A stretch of 64,000 nt of DNA, taken from positions 24,454 through 88,453 of the forward strand of contig CAYVZF010000001.1 in assembly GCA_964456095.1 (NCBI GenBank), given 5' to 3'. Under the pieces are notes generated by a model, which saw only the letters and a list, made by a program, of their open reading frames with translations, was not told the origin of the DNA and made no database searches. The stretch is from CANRPC01 sp964456095. Its GTDB lineage: Bacteria > Bacillota_I > Bacilli_A > RFN20 > CAG-449. Below are positions 54,460 through 63,967 of this stretch, piece by piece; the first letter of the stretch is position 1; each line of letters opens with the position of its first letter. The translations under genes were made by a program, and so were the position numbers.

Positions 54460-55510
54460 TAATTGGAAGAATAACTTCAAAAGTTGTCCCTTTATTTAAT
54501 TCACTAGTTACTTTAATTTCACCTTCAAATAATTGGACTATTCTTTTAACTAGTGATAAACCTAATCCATTGCCATCTGATTTATGAGATGTATCACCTT
54601 GATAAAATTTATCAAATATATGTTTTTGAGTATCTAAACTCATCCCTATTCCATTGTCACTAATTGTTACAATAATGTTATTTTCATTTTTTGTTAGTGA
54701 AACAATTATAATACCATTTTCATTAGAAAATTTTATTGCATTATTGACTAGATTGTACCATACTTGATAAGACAATCCCTCGTTTGTTGAAAAGAGTGTT
54801 TCTTCTAAATTTAACTCAAATTCAATATTTTTACTAGACCATGAAGGCTCTAGATTTATTAAAACTCTTTTTATTTGTTCATCTAATGAAAATGTTTTTA
54901 TATCAGTAATTAATTCTTGATGTTCTAATTTGCTAAGCGCTAAAATGTTTCCTGTTAACGTAGATAATTCTCTTATATTTCTAATTATTTTTTCTGTATA
55001 CATGTTGCGCGTTTCACTATCTAAATTTTCGTTTTGTAATAAAGTGGCATATCCTTCGATTGATGTAAGTGGAGTTTTTAATTCGTGTGAAACACTTACA
55101 ACAAAATCATTTCTTAGAGTTTCTATATTAGATAATTCAGTAGTCATGGTATTGAAGTTTGAATATAATTCATTAATTTCTTCGAACATTGATTCATCGT
55201 TAATTTTTATATTAAAATTTCCTTTTGAAATTTTTTTGAAACTAGAGGACATTTTACTAATAGGTCTATAGAATATCTTTGAAATATATACTGAAAGAAT
55301 AATTCCAAAAATACTAGAAAATGTTATAGTACATAAAAATGGTAAAGATGAAAAAGGTTTATTTGGCACTAATAAATTAAATCTATATAGAAAGAATAAA
55401 ATTGTAACAAATGAAACATATAGTGATAATACTAATAAAATAATCGCAGTAGTGAAAAATAAGAATAATGATGAACGATTTGTTTTTTTGCTTTCTTTAT
55501 CTTTATCCAT
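54452..55510 (-). CDS. Sensor histidine kinase (HAMP, HisKA, HATPase)
   Basis: 352 aa. Two membrane segments (LFLFFTTAIILLVLSLYVSFVTILFFLYRF and FLCTITFSSIFGIILSVYISKIFY) enclose a very short outside loop of about 10 residues, so it may sense membrane state. HAMP follows, then H-box SVSHELKTPLTSIEG, N-box NLVNNAIKFS, G1 DNGIGM, G2 GNGLGLSLVK. Overlaps the response regulator gene by 8 bp; the pair is one operon. Confidence 0.93.
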   Translation of the reverse strand: MDKDKESKKTNRSSLFLFFTTAIILLVLSLYVSFVTILFFLYRFNLLVPNKPFSSLPFLCTITFSSIFGIILSVYISKIFYRPISKMSSSFKKISKGNFNIKINDESMFEEINELYSNFNTMTTELSNIETLRNDFVVSVSHELKTPLTSIEGYATLLQNENLDSETRNMYTEKIIRNIRELSTLTGNILALSKLEHQELITDIKTFSLDEQIKRVLINLEPSWSSKNIEFELNLEETLFSTNEGLSYQVWYNLVNNAIKFSNENGIIIVSLTKNENNIIVTISDNGIGMSLDTQKHIFDKFYQGDTSHKSDGNGLGLSLVKRIVQLFEGEIKVTSELNKGTTFEVILPIIK

Positions 55511-56180
55511 TTTTCTTTACCGCCTTATAACCAAGACCTCTTATGGTTATTATTTCAAAATCTTCATTGTCTATAAACTTTTCTCTAAGTCTATTTATAT
55601 GTGTGTTTATTGTTCTATCATCTGAATCTGAATCAAGCCCCCAGATCTCATCCATTATTTGTTGCCTTGTAAATATTTTATTAGGGTAAGATAATAATTT
55701 ATAAAGCAAATTAAATTCTTTAAGCGGTAAAATAATAGTTTCGTTTTTCACAGTGATTGTCATTGAATCATTATCTAAAATAGTATTACCAATTACTATT
55801 TTTCTTTCTGCGTTTATTTTTGCTCTTCTTAATAAAGCATTAATTCTTAAAAGCATCTCTTTTATATTTATAGGTTTAACCATATAATCATCAACACCTA
55901 AATTAAATCCTTTTTGCATAGATTCATAATCTTCTTTTGCAGTTACCATTAATATAGGTGTATTATTTTTTATTCCTCTTATAGCTCTTGTAAATTCATA
56001 TCCATCCATTTTTGGCATCATTATGTCACAAATTATTAAGTCAATTACATTCTTTTCAATTATGTCAAGTGCACATAAACCATCTGAAGCACCATAGCTT
56101 TGATATCCATTATGATTTAATGTAGAACATAACATTTCGCGTAAATCTAAATTATCTTCAATAACTAAAATATTAATCAT
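55503..56180 (-). CDS. OmpR/PhoB-family response regulator
   Basis: 225 aa. Receiver domain with ICDIMMPKMDG (phospho-acceptor Asp), VTAKEDYE and MVKPINI, and a winged-helix output domain (PLKEFNLLYKLLSYPNKIFTRQQI, DDRTINTHINRLREK, IRGLGYKA). AGGAGG precedes the ATG. Directly repeated sites upstream suggest autoregulation. Confidence 0.95.
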   Translation of the reverse strand: MINILVIEDNLDLREMLCSTLNHNGYQSYGASDGLCALDIIEKNVIDLIICDIMMPKMDGYEFTRAIRGIKNNTPILMVTAKEDYESMQKGFNLGVDDYMVKPINIKEMLLRINALLRRAKINAERKIVIGNTILDNDSMTITVKNETIILPLKEFNLLYKLLSYPNKIFTRQQIMDEIWGLDSDSDDRTINTHINRLREKFIDNEDFEIITIRGLGYKAVKKNG

Positions 56181-56227
56181 AATAAAGCCCTCCTAAAAAC
56201 TTCATTTTCATAATAATACAAGTTTAT

Positions 56228-56277
56228 AAACTAAAGATAAACTAAAAAAAATAAATTTACATTAAGTTTACATTTAA
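56228..56277. promoter_or_regulatory. Paired 11-bp direct repeats, putative response regulator sites
   Basis: AAACTAAAGAT (56228-56238) is followed at exactly 11 bp by AAACTAAAAAA (56239-56249), and TTTACATTAAG (56256-56266) at 11 bp by TTTACATTTAA (56267-56277). An 11-bp period is typical of tandem OmpR/PhoB-type binding. They lie between the response regulator gene and the candidate RNA at 56315, so either or both could be targets. Confidence 0.55.
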
Positions 56278-56314
56278 TTTATTTTTTGTTTATTTTAAGG
56301 TGATATTTTATATG

Positions 56315-56464
56315 TGAACTAAGGAATTAGTTCATTAAAGTAATTGTTTAATTATTATCCCCTTATCTATAAATGAGCAATTACTTTATAACACACATTT
56401 CCTTGTTTAGTTAGAATCGAGACTACTCATATTAACTTCTTCAAACATTCATTATCGATTCTAA
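56315..56464. ncRNA. Candidate structured RNA with three perfect hairpins
   Basis: Three consecutive perfect stems lie in non-coding DNA: TGAACTAA (56315-56322) with TTAGTTCA (56327-56334) closed by a GGAA (GNRA) loop; AAAGTAATTG (56337-56346) with CAATTACTTT (56378-56387); TTAGAATCGA (56411-56420) with TCGATTCTAA (56455-56464). A terminator hairpin follows at once on the plus strand. It resembles no RNA class I know (not SRP, 6S, tmRNA or a T-box). Strand is unproven: a weak plus promoter (TTGTTT 56286-56291, TATATG 56309-56314) would start inside hairpin 1, so a minus-strand leader of the response regulator gene is also possible. Confidence 0.45.
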
Positions 56465-56465
56465 T

Positions 56466-56496
56466 AAAAAAAGCCATCAAAAGATGGTTTTTTTAT
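56466..56496. terminator. Strong bidirectional terminator
   Basis: AAAAAGCCATC and GATGGTTTTTTT form a GC-rich stem with an AAAA loop (GCCATC at 56473-56478, GATGGT at 56483-56488). It serves the M29 peptidase gene on the minus strand and any plus-strand transcript of the RNA candidate. Confidence 0.88.
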
Positions 56497-56519
56497 GGTT
56501 AAAACAATATTATTAATTA

Positions 56520-57755
56520 TTAAATAACAAATTCACCATTATCCATAATAATGATTGTCTTATTATCTTTAGTCAATCCTTCGACTCTTGTTGATTCATT
56601 TCCGATCATAAAATCAACATGAATAATTGAAGTGTTTGAACCCTTTTGTTTCATTTCTTCTTCACTATATAGTTCGCTATTTTTCATGTTTGTTTTATAT
56701 GAATCCCCTAATGCGATATGACAAGAAGCGTTTTCATCAAATAATGTATTAAAAAATAATATACCTGTCTTATTTATCGGTGATGAATTTGGAACAAGTG
56801 CTACTTCACCTAAACTAGATGCTCCTTTATCTGCTGAAATTAAAGTGTTTAAAATTTGCTTGTGTTTATTATCATCGCATAATATTTCACTTACTTTACC
56901 ATTTTTAAAAATTAAACCAAAATTTTCAATAATTTCACCATAGATAAATAAAGGTTTTGTAGAGTAAACAGTACCATTAATCTTATCTTTATGTGGCATA
57001 GTAAATATTTCTTCAGTAGGCATATTTGCATCAAATTCAATACCTTCTGGAGTAAATGATGTACCACCTTCAAAAATATAATCATCAACTAGTCCAATGC
57101 TTAAATCAGTTCCATTTGAAGAAGTAAAATGTAAAGATTTTAAATTCATATTATTTAATATTTCAGCACGTTTTTTTAGATCAAAGTTATGCTTGCTCCA
57201 GGTAAGTAAACTTGTTTTATCACCTTTAACAGATACAGAATTTAATATTGCATTCCATAAAGATTCAATTGCTTTTGAAGGACTTAAATTTGGAAAAACT
57301 TTTTTTGCCCAATCTTTATTAGGAACTGCTGCGATACACCATTTTAGTTTGTTATCGCCATAAGGTGTAGAAAAAAAGTTCATTTTTTTTGAATTTCTTT
57401 TATTTATTTTGGAAATTAATTCTATATCTATATCTTTCATAAGAGAAGGTTTTGGAGAAGACAATACTATTCTTCCTCTTGCTTCTTTTAAAAATGTTTT
57501 ATACATATTAACTTTATATGGTGGAAAATATAGCAAATCTTTTTTTGATAAATATTTATATTCGCTTCTAATAGATGAATCAATGTAATTAATATAAACA
57601 TTTGATGCTCCTGATTTATATAGTTCCTCTACAATTAAACTGGCAAAGATATGTTGCTCTACAGGGCAATCCAACAAATATTTTTCTCCTTTTTGAACAT
57701 TTATCCCTTTATGAACGATTAAATTTGCATATTCTTTTAATGTTTCTTTTTTCAT
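56520..57755 (-). CDS. M29-family aminopeptidase
   Basis: 411 aa, the family's usual length. Metal and catalytic residues: MPTEEIFTMP (Glu), LGEVALVP (Glu), FNTLFDENASCHIALG (His), and IHVDFMIG (His, Asp). The family (AmpS/PepS, aminopeptidase T) removes N-terminal residues from peptides in the cytoplasm. Its own transcription unit, divergent from the alcohol dehydrogenase gene. Confidence 0.92.
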   Translation of the reverse strand: MKKETLKEYANLIVHKGINVQKGEKYLLDCPVEQHIFASLIVEELYKSGASNVYINYIDSSIRSEYKYLSKKDLLYFPPYKVNMYKTFLKEARGRIVLSSPKPSLMKDIDIELISKINKRNSKKMNFFSTPYGDNKLKWCIAAVPNKDWAKKVFPNLSPSKAIESLWNAILNSVSVKGDKTSLLTWSKHNFDLKKRAEILNNMNLKSLHFTSSNGTDLSIGLVDDYIFEGGTSFTPEGIEFDANMPTEEIFTMPHKDKINGTVYSTKPLFIYGEIIENFGLIFKNGKVSEILCDDNKHKQILNTLISADKGASSLGEVALVPNSSPINKTGILFFNTLFDENASCHIALGDSYKTNMKNSELYSEEEMKQKGSNTSIIHVDFMIGNESTRVEGLTKDNKTIIIMDNGEFVI

Positions 57756-57852
57756 ATGATGCTCCTTAACATTACTTTAATTATTTTATAAAACATTTAT
57801 TATTTTTTCAATTTCTATTTAAAAGTGATAAAATGTAATTGGTGAAAGAAAT

Positions 57853-59019
57853 ATGAATTATATGTTTGAATCTCCTACGCGTATTTATTATGGAGATAGT
57901 GAAGAAAAGAAAGTTGGGCTATATATCCGTTTGTATGGATATAAAAAAATATTAATGGTTTATGGCAAAAAGTCCGCAAAAACAAGTGGATTATATCAAA
58001 AAGTAGTAGATTCTTTAAAAGAAAATGAAATTGAATTTATTGAACTTGGTGGTATAGACGCTAATCCAACGTTAGAAATGGTTAATAAAGGATTAAGTTT
58101 GATTAAAAATAAAGATATCGATATGATTTTAGCTCTTGGTGGAGGAAGCGTTATCGATGCATCTAAATCTATCGCTAATGGATATTATTATGATGGAAAT
58201 CCATTTGATTTTAATGAGAGAAAAGCTCAATCTAATAAAGCATTACCAGTTGGTGTTATATTAACCATTCCTGCATCTGGTAGTGAATTATCTACTTCTT
58301 GTGTTATTAGTGATGAATCTAGGCATTTAAAAAGAGGATTTAATTCACAAAATAATAGGCCGTTATTTGTTATTGAAAGTGTAGAATTAATAAATGGATT
58401 GCCATTTAATCAACTGGCATACGGAATTGTTGATATTTTAGCTCATTCAATGGAAAGATACTTTTGCCCTTCAGCTAAATATGAATTTGCTGATTATATG
58501 GCTCTTGGTTTAATGAAATCAGTTGTGGATTCCGCAAATGTTTTACTTGATGATTTTAATAATCAAGAAGCTAGAAAAACATTAATCTTAGCCTCATCAT
58601 TTTCTCATAATGGATTAACTTCAATAGCAAAAACATTTACTATGCAAGTACATCAATTAGAACATGAATTATCAGGATTGTATCCAAATATCGCTCATGG
58701 ATTAGGGCTTGCTATATTATTTCCATATTGGATGAAAGAAACATATAAATATGATCCGAAAAAGTTTGCATTATTTGCTAAAGTATTATTTAATATTAAA
58801 GGTGATGACGATATTATTTTAGCTAAAGAAGCAATAAATGAATATCAAAATTTATTGAAAAGACTTCAATTACCTACCACTTTAAAAGAAATTAATGTTT
58901 CTTATGATGATTTAGAAAAATTGGCTCAGCCGTTTGCAGCGAGAAAGATTCTAGGAATAAGAACATTAGATCAAAAACTTGCTTATAGAATTTTTGTTCG
59001 TGCATGGGAGGGAAAATAA
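57853..59019 (+). CDS. Iron-containing alcohol dehydrogenase (butanol dehydrogenase-like)
   Basis: 388 aa. NAD(P)-binding LGGGSVIDASKSIA, IPASGSELS, metal ligands in DILAHSMER, HQLEHELSGLYPNIAHGLGLAI and a downstream His region. Closest to the YugJ/BdhA branch, reducing aldehydes to alcohols in fermentation. GGTGAAAG precedes the ATG. It is followed within 4 bp by the M50-like gene. Confidence 0.9.
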   Translation: MNYMFESPTRIYYGDSEEKKVGLYIRLYGYKKILMVYGKKSAKTSGLYQKVVDSLKENEIEFIELGGIDANPTLEMVNKGLSLIKNKDIDMILALGGGSVIDASKSIANGYYYDGNPFDFNERKAQSNKALPVGVILTIPASGSELSTSCVISDESRHLKRGFNSQNNRPLFVIESVELINGLPFNQLAYGIVDILAHSMERYFCPSAKYEFADYMALGLMKSVVDSANVLLDDFNNQEARKTLILASSFSHNGLTSIAKTFTMQVHQLEHELSGLYPNIAHGLGLAILFPYWMKETYKYDPKKFALFAKVLFNIKGDDDIILAKEAINEYQNLLKRLQLPTTLKEINVSYDDLEKLAQPFAARKILGIRTLDQKLAYRIFVRAWEGK

Positions 59020-59023
59020 AAAA

Positions 59024-60142
59024 ATGAGTGAAGAAATTAAAAACAAAAGAAATCCATATAAAAATTATTCATGGCTTGTATATATAGCGCTTCTTGTTTT
59101 TGCTTTAGTAATATTTAAAAACTTGTATCAATATAATGAATATTTTGATACTATTCCATTTGCAATTATTACTTTAATTGGAGGTTTCGCTGGTTATTAT
59201 ATTATATATATAATTGGTAAATTAATCTTTGGTTTAATTGGCAAAATGGAATTTATTTCAATTCATATTTTATTTATTAAAATATATAAAGAAAATAATA
59301 AAATAAAATATGCATTAGAACTATCAGATAGTATTTTAGGTAATATATTTATGATACCATCAACAAATGATTATAGTAGAGTTAAACCTATCTTATATCA
59401 TTTTGGCGGTCTTATTTCATTTGTATTTGTAACTGTTATTTCAGTGACTGTATGTTATTTTGTTAATCCAAACGCAGCACTTTATACTTCACTTGTTTTA
59501 GCGTTTATTGGATTATTAGTAATATTTATTAATTTGAATCCTTTATATTCGGATTCTCTTACTGATGGATTTGCAATTCGATTATTACTTAATAAAAAGA
59601 ATAAAAAGCCATATTTGGATAATTTATTACAAAAGAATGCTTTAATTTATAGTAATGGAACACTTAATGGTACGTATAAATATGATGAATACGATGATAT
59701 ATTTCAAGCTGAGTCATTATTATATTTATATTATTACTATATGAATCAAAACGACATCTTTTTAGCGGAAAAAGTTCTTGATAAGATGATTGATAATAAA
59801 GATTTCTTGTCCCTTGAGAATATACAAATTGCTTATTGTAATAAAATGTATTTTATGTTACAAAAAGAATCTAATGAATATTGCTATGATTATTTTTATT
59901 CTATAAATAAAGAATATAGAAAATTCTCAATCACCAAAGGGAATTTAGAGGCTATTAAAACAGGTCTTTTACTTTCGGCAAAAGTTGAAAAATCATATGA
60001 ACTATACGATTATTTATTAAGCTCATATAAAAAATCTATTGATAAATATTATTCAAGTAGAAGAAAATATGAAATTGCTTTAATTGAAAAATCTATTAGA
60101 CAGGTTGAAGAAATGTTCCCTGAATGGAAAAATGAAGAATAA
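59024..60142 (+). CDS. Degenerate M50-like membrane protein (pseudoprotease)
   Basis: 372 aa from the ATG at 59024 (GGGAGGG 11 bases upstream). Four membrane segments, then a soluble C-terminal half rich in Tyr and Lys that looks helical. The first half follows an M50-type metalloprotease family: GGFAGYYIIYIIGKLIFGLIGKMEFISIHIL aligns with the usual IIHELGHLIFGLL..., LYHFGGLISF with the GG-N segment, and NLNPLYSDSLTDG with the NxxPxxxxDG motif. The zinc motif HExxH is YIIGK here, so catalysis should be lost. A regulatory or binding role is inferred. Alternative: an unrelated membrane protein. Confidence 0.6.
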   Translation: MSEEIKNKRNPYKNYSWLVYIALLVFALVIFKNLYQYNEYFDTIPFAIITLIGGFAGYYIIYIIGKLIFGLIGKMEFISIHILFIKIYKENNKIKYALELSDSILGNIFMIPSTNDYSRVKPILYHFGGLISFVFVTVISVTVCYFVNPNAALYTSLVLAFIGLLVIFINLNPLYSDSLTDGFAIRLLLNKKNKKPYLDNLLQKNALIYSNGTLNGTYKYDEYDDIFQAESLLYLYYYYMNQNDIFLAEKVLDKMIDNKDFLSLENIQIAYCNKMYFMLQKESNEYCYDYFYSINKEYRKFSITKGNLEAIKTGLLLSAKVEKSYELYDYLLSSYKKSIDKYYSSRRKYEIALIEKSIRQVEEMFPEWKNEE

Positions 60143-60175
60143 TTAAATATATTTATTCATAAATTAAAATGTAAT

Positions 60176-60209
60176 AGCCTTCTAGAATTGCCTCTAGGAG
60201 GCTTTTTTT
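60176..60209 (+). terminator. Terminator after the M50-like gene
   Basis: AGCCTTCTAGA (60176-60186) pairs with TCTAGGAGGCT (60193-60203), one wobble, followed by a T-run. The next gene starts 12 bp further on. Confidence 0.88.
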
Positions 60210-60220
60210 AGGAGACATTT

Positions 60221-62752
60221 ATGAATGAAACAAACTATGGCCTAACTAGTAAAGAAGCAGAGCAAAGATTAAAAAAAGATGGAAAAAACATATTCTTAAA
60301 AAATAAAAAGAAAAATAAAATTCTCATGTTTTTATTAGAATTTAAAGATCCGATGATTTTAATATTAATCGCTTCGTCAATTATTTCTTTTATATTAAAG
60401 GAATGGATAGATTCATCAATTATTCTTTTTGTAGTTTTAATGAACGCAATTATTAGTTTTATTCAAGAGGTAAAGGCTGAAAAAGCGTTAGAATCTATAA
60501 AAAAATTATCATCTCCTAAATGTTTAGTAAGAAGAGATGGAGTTATAAAAACGATATTATCTGAAGATGTTGTTGTTGGAGATATATTAATACTTGAAGA
60601 AGGATTTATTGTTCCTTCAGATGCTAAGCTAATTAAAATAAATCACCTTTCTATTGATGAATCTTCATTAACAGGAGAGTCGTTTCCTGTTAATAAATCA
60701 TTTAATATAAAAGAAGATGATGTTTTAAAGTTAAATCATGTATATGCAAGTAGTGAAGTTTTAGAAGGTCAAGGAGAAGCAGTATGTATTGCTACAGGAA
60801 AAAATACTGAAATTGGTAAGATAGCTTTAGAGGCATCAAAAGTAAAAGAACAAACTCCTTTAGAAAAAAGATTAGATAAATTAGGGTATCAATTAGGCAT
60901 TATTACAATTATTATATGTATTCTTATCTTTTTAATATCTTTTTTTAAAGGTGGAGATATTATTAATATATTTATTATATCAATATCTCTTGGTGTCGCT
61001 GCAATTCCTGAAGGCTTACCAAGTGTAGTTACGATAGTTTTATCTTTAGGCGTTCAAAAAATGGTGAAGAAAAAAGTGATTGTTTCAAAACTTCCTGCTG
61101 TTGAAACGTTAGGCTCTGTGTCTTTAATATGTAGCGATAAAACAGGCACTTTAACACAAAACAAAATGAAAGTTGAAGAAGGATATTTTTCATTTATCAC
61201 GAAAGATTTTAATAATTATAAAAAAGAAATTAGTATTTTTTTATTATGCCTATCCCCTAATAAAGAAAAACTTACTCCTACAGAACTTGCTATATTTGAT
61301 TTAAAAAATGTATTAAATATTGATGTTGATAAGTTAGAAAAAGATAGTCCATTAATATCATCTATTCCTTTTTCTAGTAGAACAAAAATAATGCAAACTA
61401 TACGTAAAATTAATAATAAAAAAATTAAAATATATAAAGGTGCGCCTGAAATAATTTTAAATAAATGCGATTACTATAATATTAATTTAATAAAAAAACT
61501 TGATGAAAAAAAGAAAAAAGAAATCTTTGATTCATTCTCTTTATTAAGTAGTAAAGCATTAAGATTAATAGCCTCTATGATAGAAGTGGATGAAAAGAAA
61601 ATATTTGTTGGTGTATTAGGATTAAAAGATCCTTTAAGAGATGAAGCGATATCTTCTGTTAAGAAAATGAAAGATGCATCTGTAAAAGTAAAAATGATTA
61701 CAGGTGATCATAAAGAAACAGCTTATGCAGTAGCACGTGAAACTGGTATTGCTTGTTCGATAGATGAAGTTATTGATGGAAAAGAATTGGATAGTTTAAG
61801 CGAAGATGATTTATTAAAGAGGATAAATGATATTAACGTTTTTGCTCGTGTAACTCCATTTCATAAATTAAAAATAGTTAATGCTTATCAAAAATTAAAT
61901 GAAGTTGTAGCGATGACTGGTGATGGTGTAAATGATGCGCCTTCTTTAAAAAAAGCGCATGTTGGTATTGCTATGGGCTTCCAAGGAAAAGAAGTGGCAA
62001 AAGAAGCCGCGGATATAATAATTCAAGATGATAATTTTTATACTATTGTTGAAGCGATGGAAGAAGGAAGAAATATATATGCAAATATTAGAAAAGCAGT
62101 ATTATTTTTATTATCTAGTAATATTGCGGAAGTACTTGTTATGGTGTTTGGAATAATTGTATCTTTACCTTTACCGCTTCTTGCTATTCATATATTATTT
62201 ATAAATCTTATATCTGATTCTATACCTGCATTAAGCTTAGGTCTAGATAAAAATGATGATGATATTATGAAAGCACCTCCTAGAAAAGAGAAAGATACTT
62301 TATTTTCGTCTGGAGGTATTAAAGTGCTTCTAATATATTCTATTTTAATTTTCTTACTAACTATATTTGCATTCATTTTACCTGTTTTATCGTATATAAA
62401 AACAAATGATTTTGATTTAACTTTTAATACTATCTACTTATTATTTCAAAATGAATACTTATTAATGAAATGTAGGACTATGGCGTTTTCTACTTTATCA
62501 TTATGCGAATTATTTCATATGATTGGTATGTCATCATTAAATCGCTCAATATTATATATTCTTAAAAAGAAGAATTATTTATTAATTGGTACTTTTATTT
62601 TAGGTGTAACTTTGCAAGTGCTAATTACTACAATACCACTTCTTAATATTATTTTTAAAACAGTTTCTCTTTCTTTTATTGAGTGGTGTTCAATATTTTT
62701 AATATCAATAAATGTATTAGTGGTTCATGAAGTATTAAGAATTAATAGTTAG
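60221..62752 (+). CDS. Calcium-type P-type ATPase (P2A)
   Basis: 843 aa. Actuator TGES, membrane IPEGLPSVVTIVLSLG (Ca site Glu), phosphorylation site CSDKTGTLTQNKM, hinge TGDGVNDAPSLKKA, and NLISDSIPALSLG in segment 6. These match SERCA/PacL-type cation pumps; calcium export is most likely, though sodium/potassium or manganese cannot be excluded. TTAGGAG lies before the ATG. Its end overlaps a convergent small gene by 11 bp. Confidence 0.92.
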   Translation: MNETNYGLTSKEAEQRLKKDGKNIFLKNKKKNKILMFLLEFKDPMILILIASSIISFILKEWIDSSIILFVVLMNAIISFIQEVKAEKALESIKKLSSPKCLVRRDGVIKTILSEDVVVGDILILEEGFIVPSDAKLIKINHLSIDESSLTGESFPVNKSFNIKEDDVLKLNHVYASSEVLEGQGEAVCIATGKNTEIGKIALEASKVKEQTPLEKRLDKLGYQLGIITIIICILIFLISFFKGGDIINIFIISISLGVAAIPEGLPSVVTIVLSLGVQKMVKKKVIVSKLPAVETLGSVSLICSDKTGTLTQNKMKVEEGYFSFITKDFNNYKKEISIFLLCLSPNKEKLTPTELAIFDLKNVLNIDVDKLEKDSPLISSIPFSSRTKIMQTIRKINNKKIKIYKGAPEIILNKCDYYNINLIKKLDEKKKKEIFDSFSLLSSKALRLIASMIEVDEKKIFVGVLGLKDPLRDEAISSVKKMKDASVKVKMITGDHKETAYAVARETGIACSIDEVIDGKELDSLSEDDLLKRINDINVFARVTPFHKLKIVNAYQKLNEVVAMTGDGVNDAPSLKKAHVGIAMGFQGKEVAKEAADIIIQDDNFYTIVEAMEEGRNIYANIRKAVLFLLSSNIAEVLVMVFGIIVSLPLPLLAIHILFINLISDSIPALSLGLDKNDDDIMKAPPRKEKDTLFSSGGIKVLLIYSILIFLLTIFAFILPVLSYIKTNDFDLTFNTIYLLFQNEYLLMKCRTMAFSTLSLCELFHMIGMSSLNRSILYILKKKNYLLIGTFILGVTLQVLITTIPLLNIIFKTVSLSFIEWCSIFLISINVLVVHEVLRINS

Positions 62753-62972
62753 TATTATTATTGCCATTATTATTGTTTGCAAATTTCTGTGAAGAAATAG
62801 TAAGCATAACTTGTCCTAAACATTCAAAAAAATTTCCTAAACTTTGTTGTGTTGTCGCATCTAGTGGAGCGCTTAATAAAAAACCGAATATACACGCTAC
62901 CGCGGTAAATTCTTGAGGATTTAAACTTGATATATATTTAACAAATATATTAAAATCTTCATCTTCGTTCAT
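62742..62972 (-). CDS. Small conserved hypothetical protein
   Basis: 76 aa. SLNPQEFTAVACIFGFLLSAPLDATTQQSLGNFFECLGQVMLTISSQ is hydrophobic but not a clear membrane helix, with an Asn-rich tail. I recall similar short proteins (NFFE-xx-GQV-L-TI) in Clostridia with no known role. There is no clear ribosome site before the ATG, which lowers confidence. Confidence 0.6.
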   Translation of the reverse strand: MNEDEDFNIFVKYISSLNPQEFTAVACIFGFLLSAPLDATTQQSLGNFFECLGQVMLTISSQKFANNNNGNNNTNY

Positions 62973-63094
62973 ATTAAAAAATATGAATATTATTTGTAAA
63001 TAAGCATTCTTTTTTTTAAATTATCTTTAAACATTTAAAAAAAGATTAAAATCGTGTATTATTTTATGTAGTTTATGTTAAGGAGATCAAAGAA

Positions 63095-63946
63095 ATGAGA
63101 CCTGTGAAAATATTTGTAGATTCAACATGTGATTTACCAAAAGAATATTTGGATGAAAACAATGTTACATTAATTCCACTCGGAGTATCATTTGATGATG
63201 TAGTTTATAGAGATGGAGTTGATATTTCAGCGGATACTTTATATAAAAAAGTTGATGAAACAGGTAAACTACCTAAAACCTCTGCGATAACAATACATGA
63301 ATTCACTAATGAATTTAAAAAATATATTGATGAATATGATATTTTATATATTTCAATTTCTAGTGGTATGTCATCAACATATCAAAATGCATATATTGCT
63401 TCACAAGAATTTGAAGGAAGAGTTGTTGTGTTTGATTCAATGAATCTTTCATCAGCGATTGGTCTTCTTATTTGTAAAGCAATTGAATTTAGAAATGCTG
63501 GTTTAAATATAAACGAGATAGATAGTAAATTAAAAGACTATGTTCCTAGAGTAAGAGCTCAATTCGCGGTTGAAACTCTTGATTATTTATATAAAGGTGG
63601 AAGATGTTCTTCATTAGTATTTTTATTTGGTAAAGGACTTCATATTAGACCAATTATTAGAGTTAAAAATGGTAAGATGTTCGTATATAAAAAGCCTCGT
63701 GGAAAGATGAAAAAAGCATTAGATGAACTTTTATCAATATTTAAAGAAGATTTACCCTATATTGAGCTTGATAGAATTATGTTAACACATTCTTTAGCAT
63801 TTGAATCTGAAGTATATTTATATGAAGAATTATCAAAAATTATTCCAAAAGAAAAGATTATGGTAACAAAAGCTGGAAGTGTTATTTCTTCTCATTGTGG
63901 AAGAGGTACAATAGGTATTTTATATATATTAAATAAAGAAAATTAG
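63095..63946 (+). CDS. Second DegV-family fatty acid-binding protein (FakB paralog)
   Basis: 283 aa, AAGGAG before the ATG. DegV fold: IFVDSTCDLPKEY, TSAITIHEF, ISISSGMSSTYQ, VVVFDSMNLSSAIG, LDYLYKGGRCSSLVFLFGKGLHIRPII. A likely partner for FakA at 39814, with a different fatty acid preference from the first paralog. Stands alone with its own terminator. Confidence 0.87.
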   Translation: MRPVKIFVDSTCDLPKEYLDENNVTLIPLGVSFDDVVYRDGVDISADTLYKKVDETGKLPKTSAITIHEFTNEFKKYIDEYDILYISISSGMSSTYQNAYIASQEFEGRVVVFDSMNLSSAIGLLICKAIEFRNAGLNINEIDSKLKDYVPRVRAQFAVETLDYLYKGGRCSSLVFLFGKGLHIRPIIRVKNGKMFVYKKPRGKMKKALDELLSIFKEDLPYIELDRIMLTHSLAFESEVYLYEELSKIIPKEKIMVTKAGSVISSHCGRGTIGILYILNKEN

Positions 63947-63967
63947 TGGTTAAAATATTAATTTATG

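Noticed and set aside
56315..56464. 6S RNA, tmRNA or a riboswitch as identity of the three-hairpin region
   Set aside because: No closing stem with central bubble, no tag-coding or tRNA-like part, and no known aptamer core or T-box sequence.
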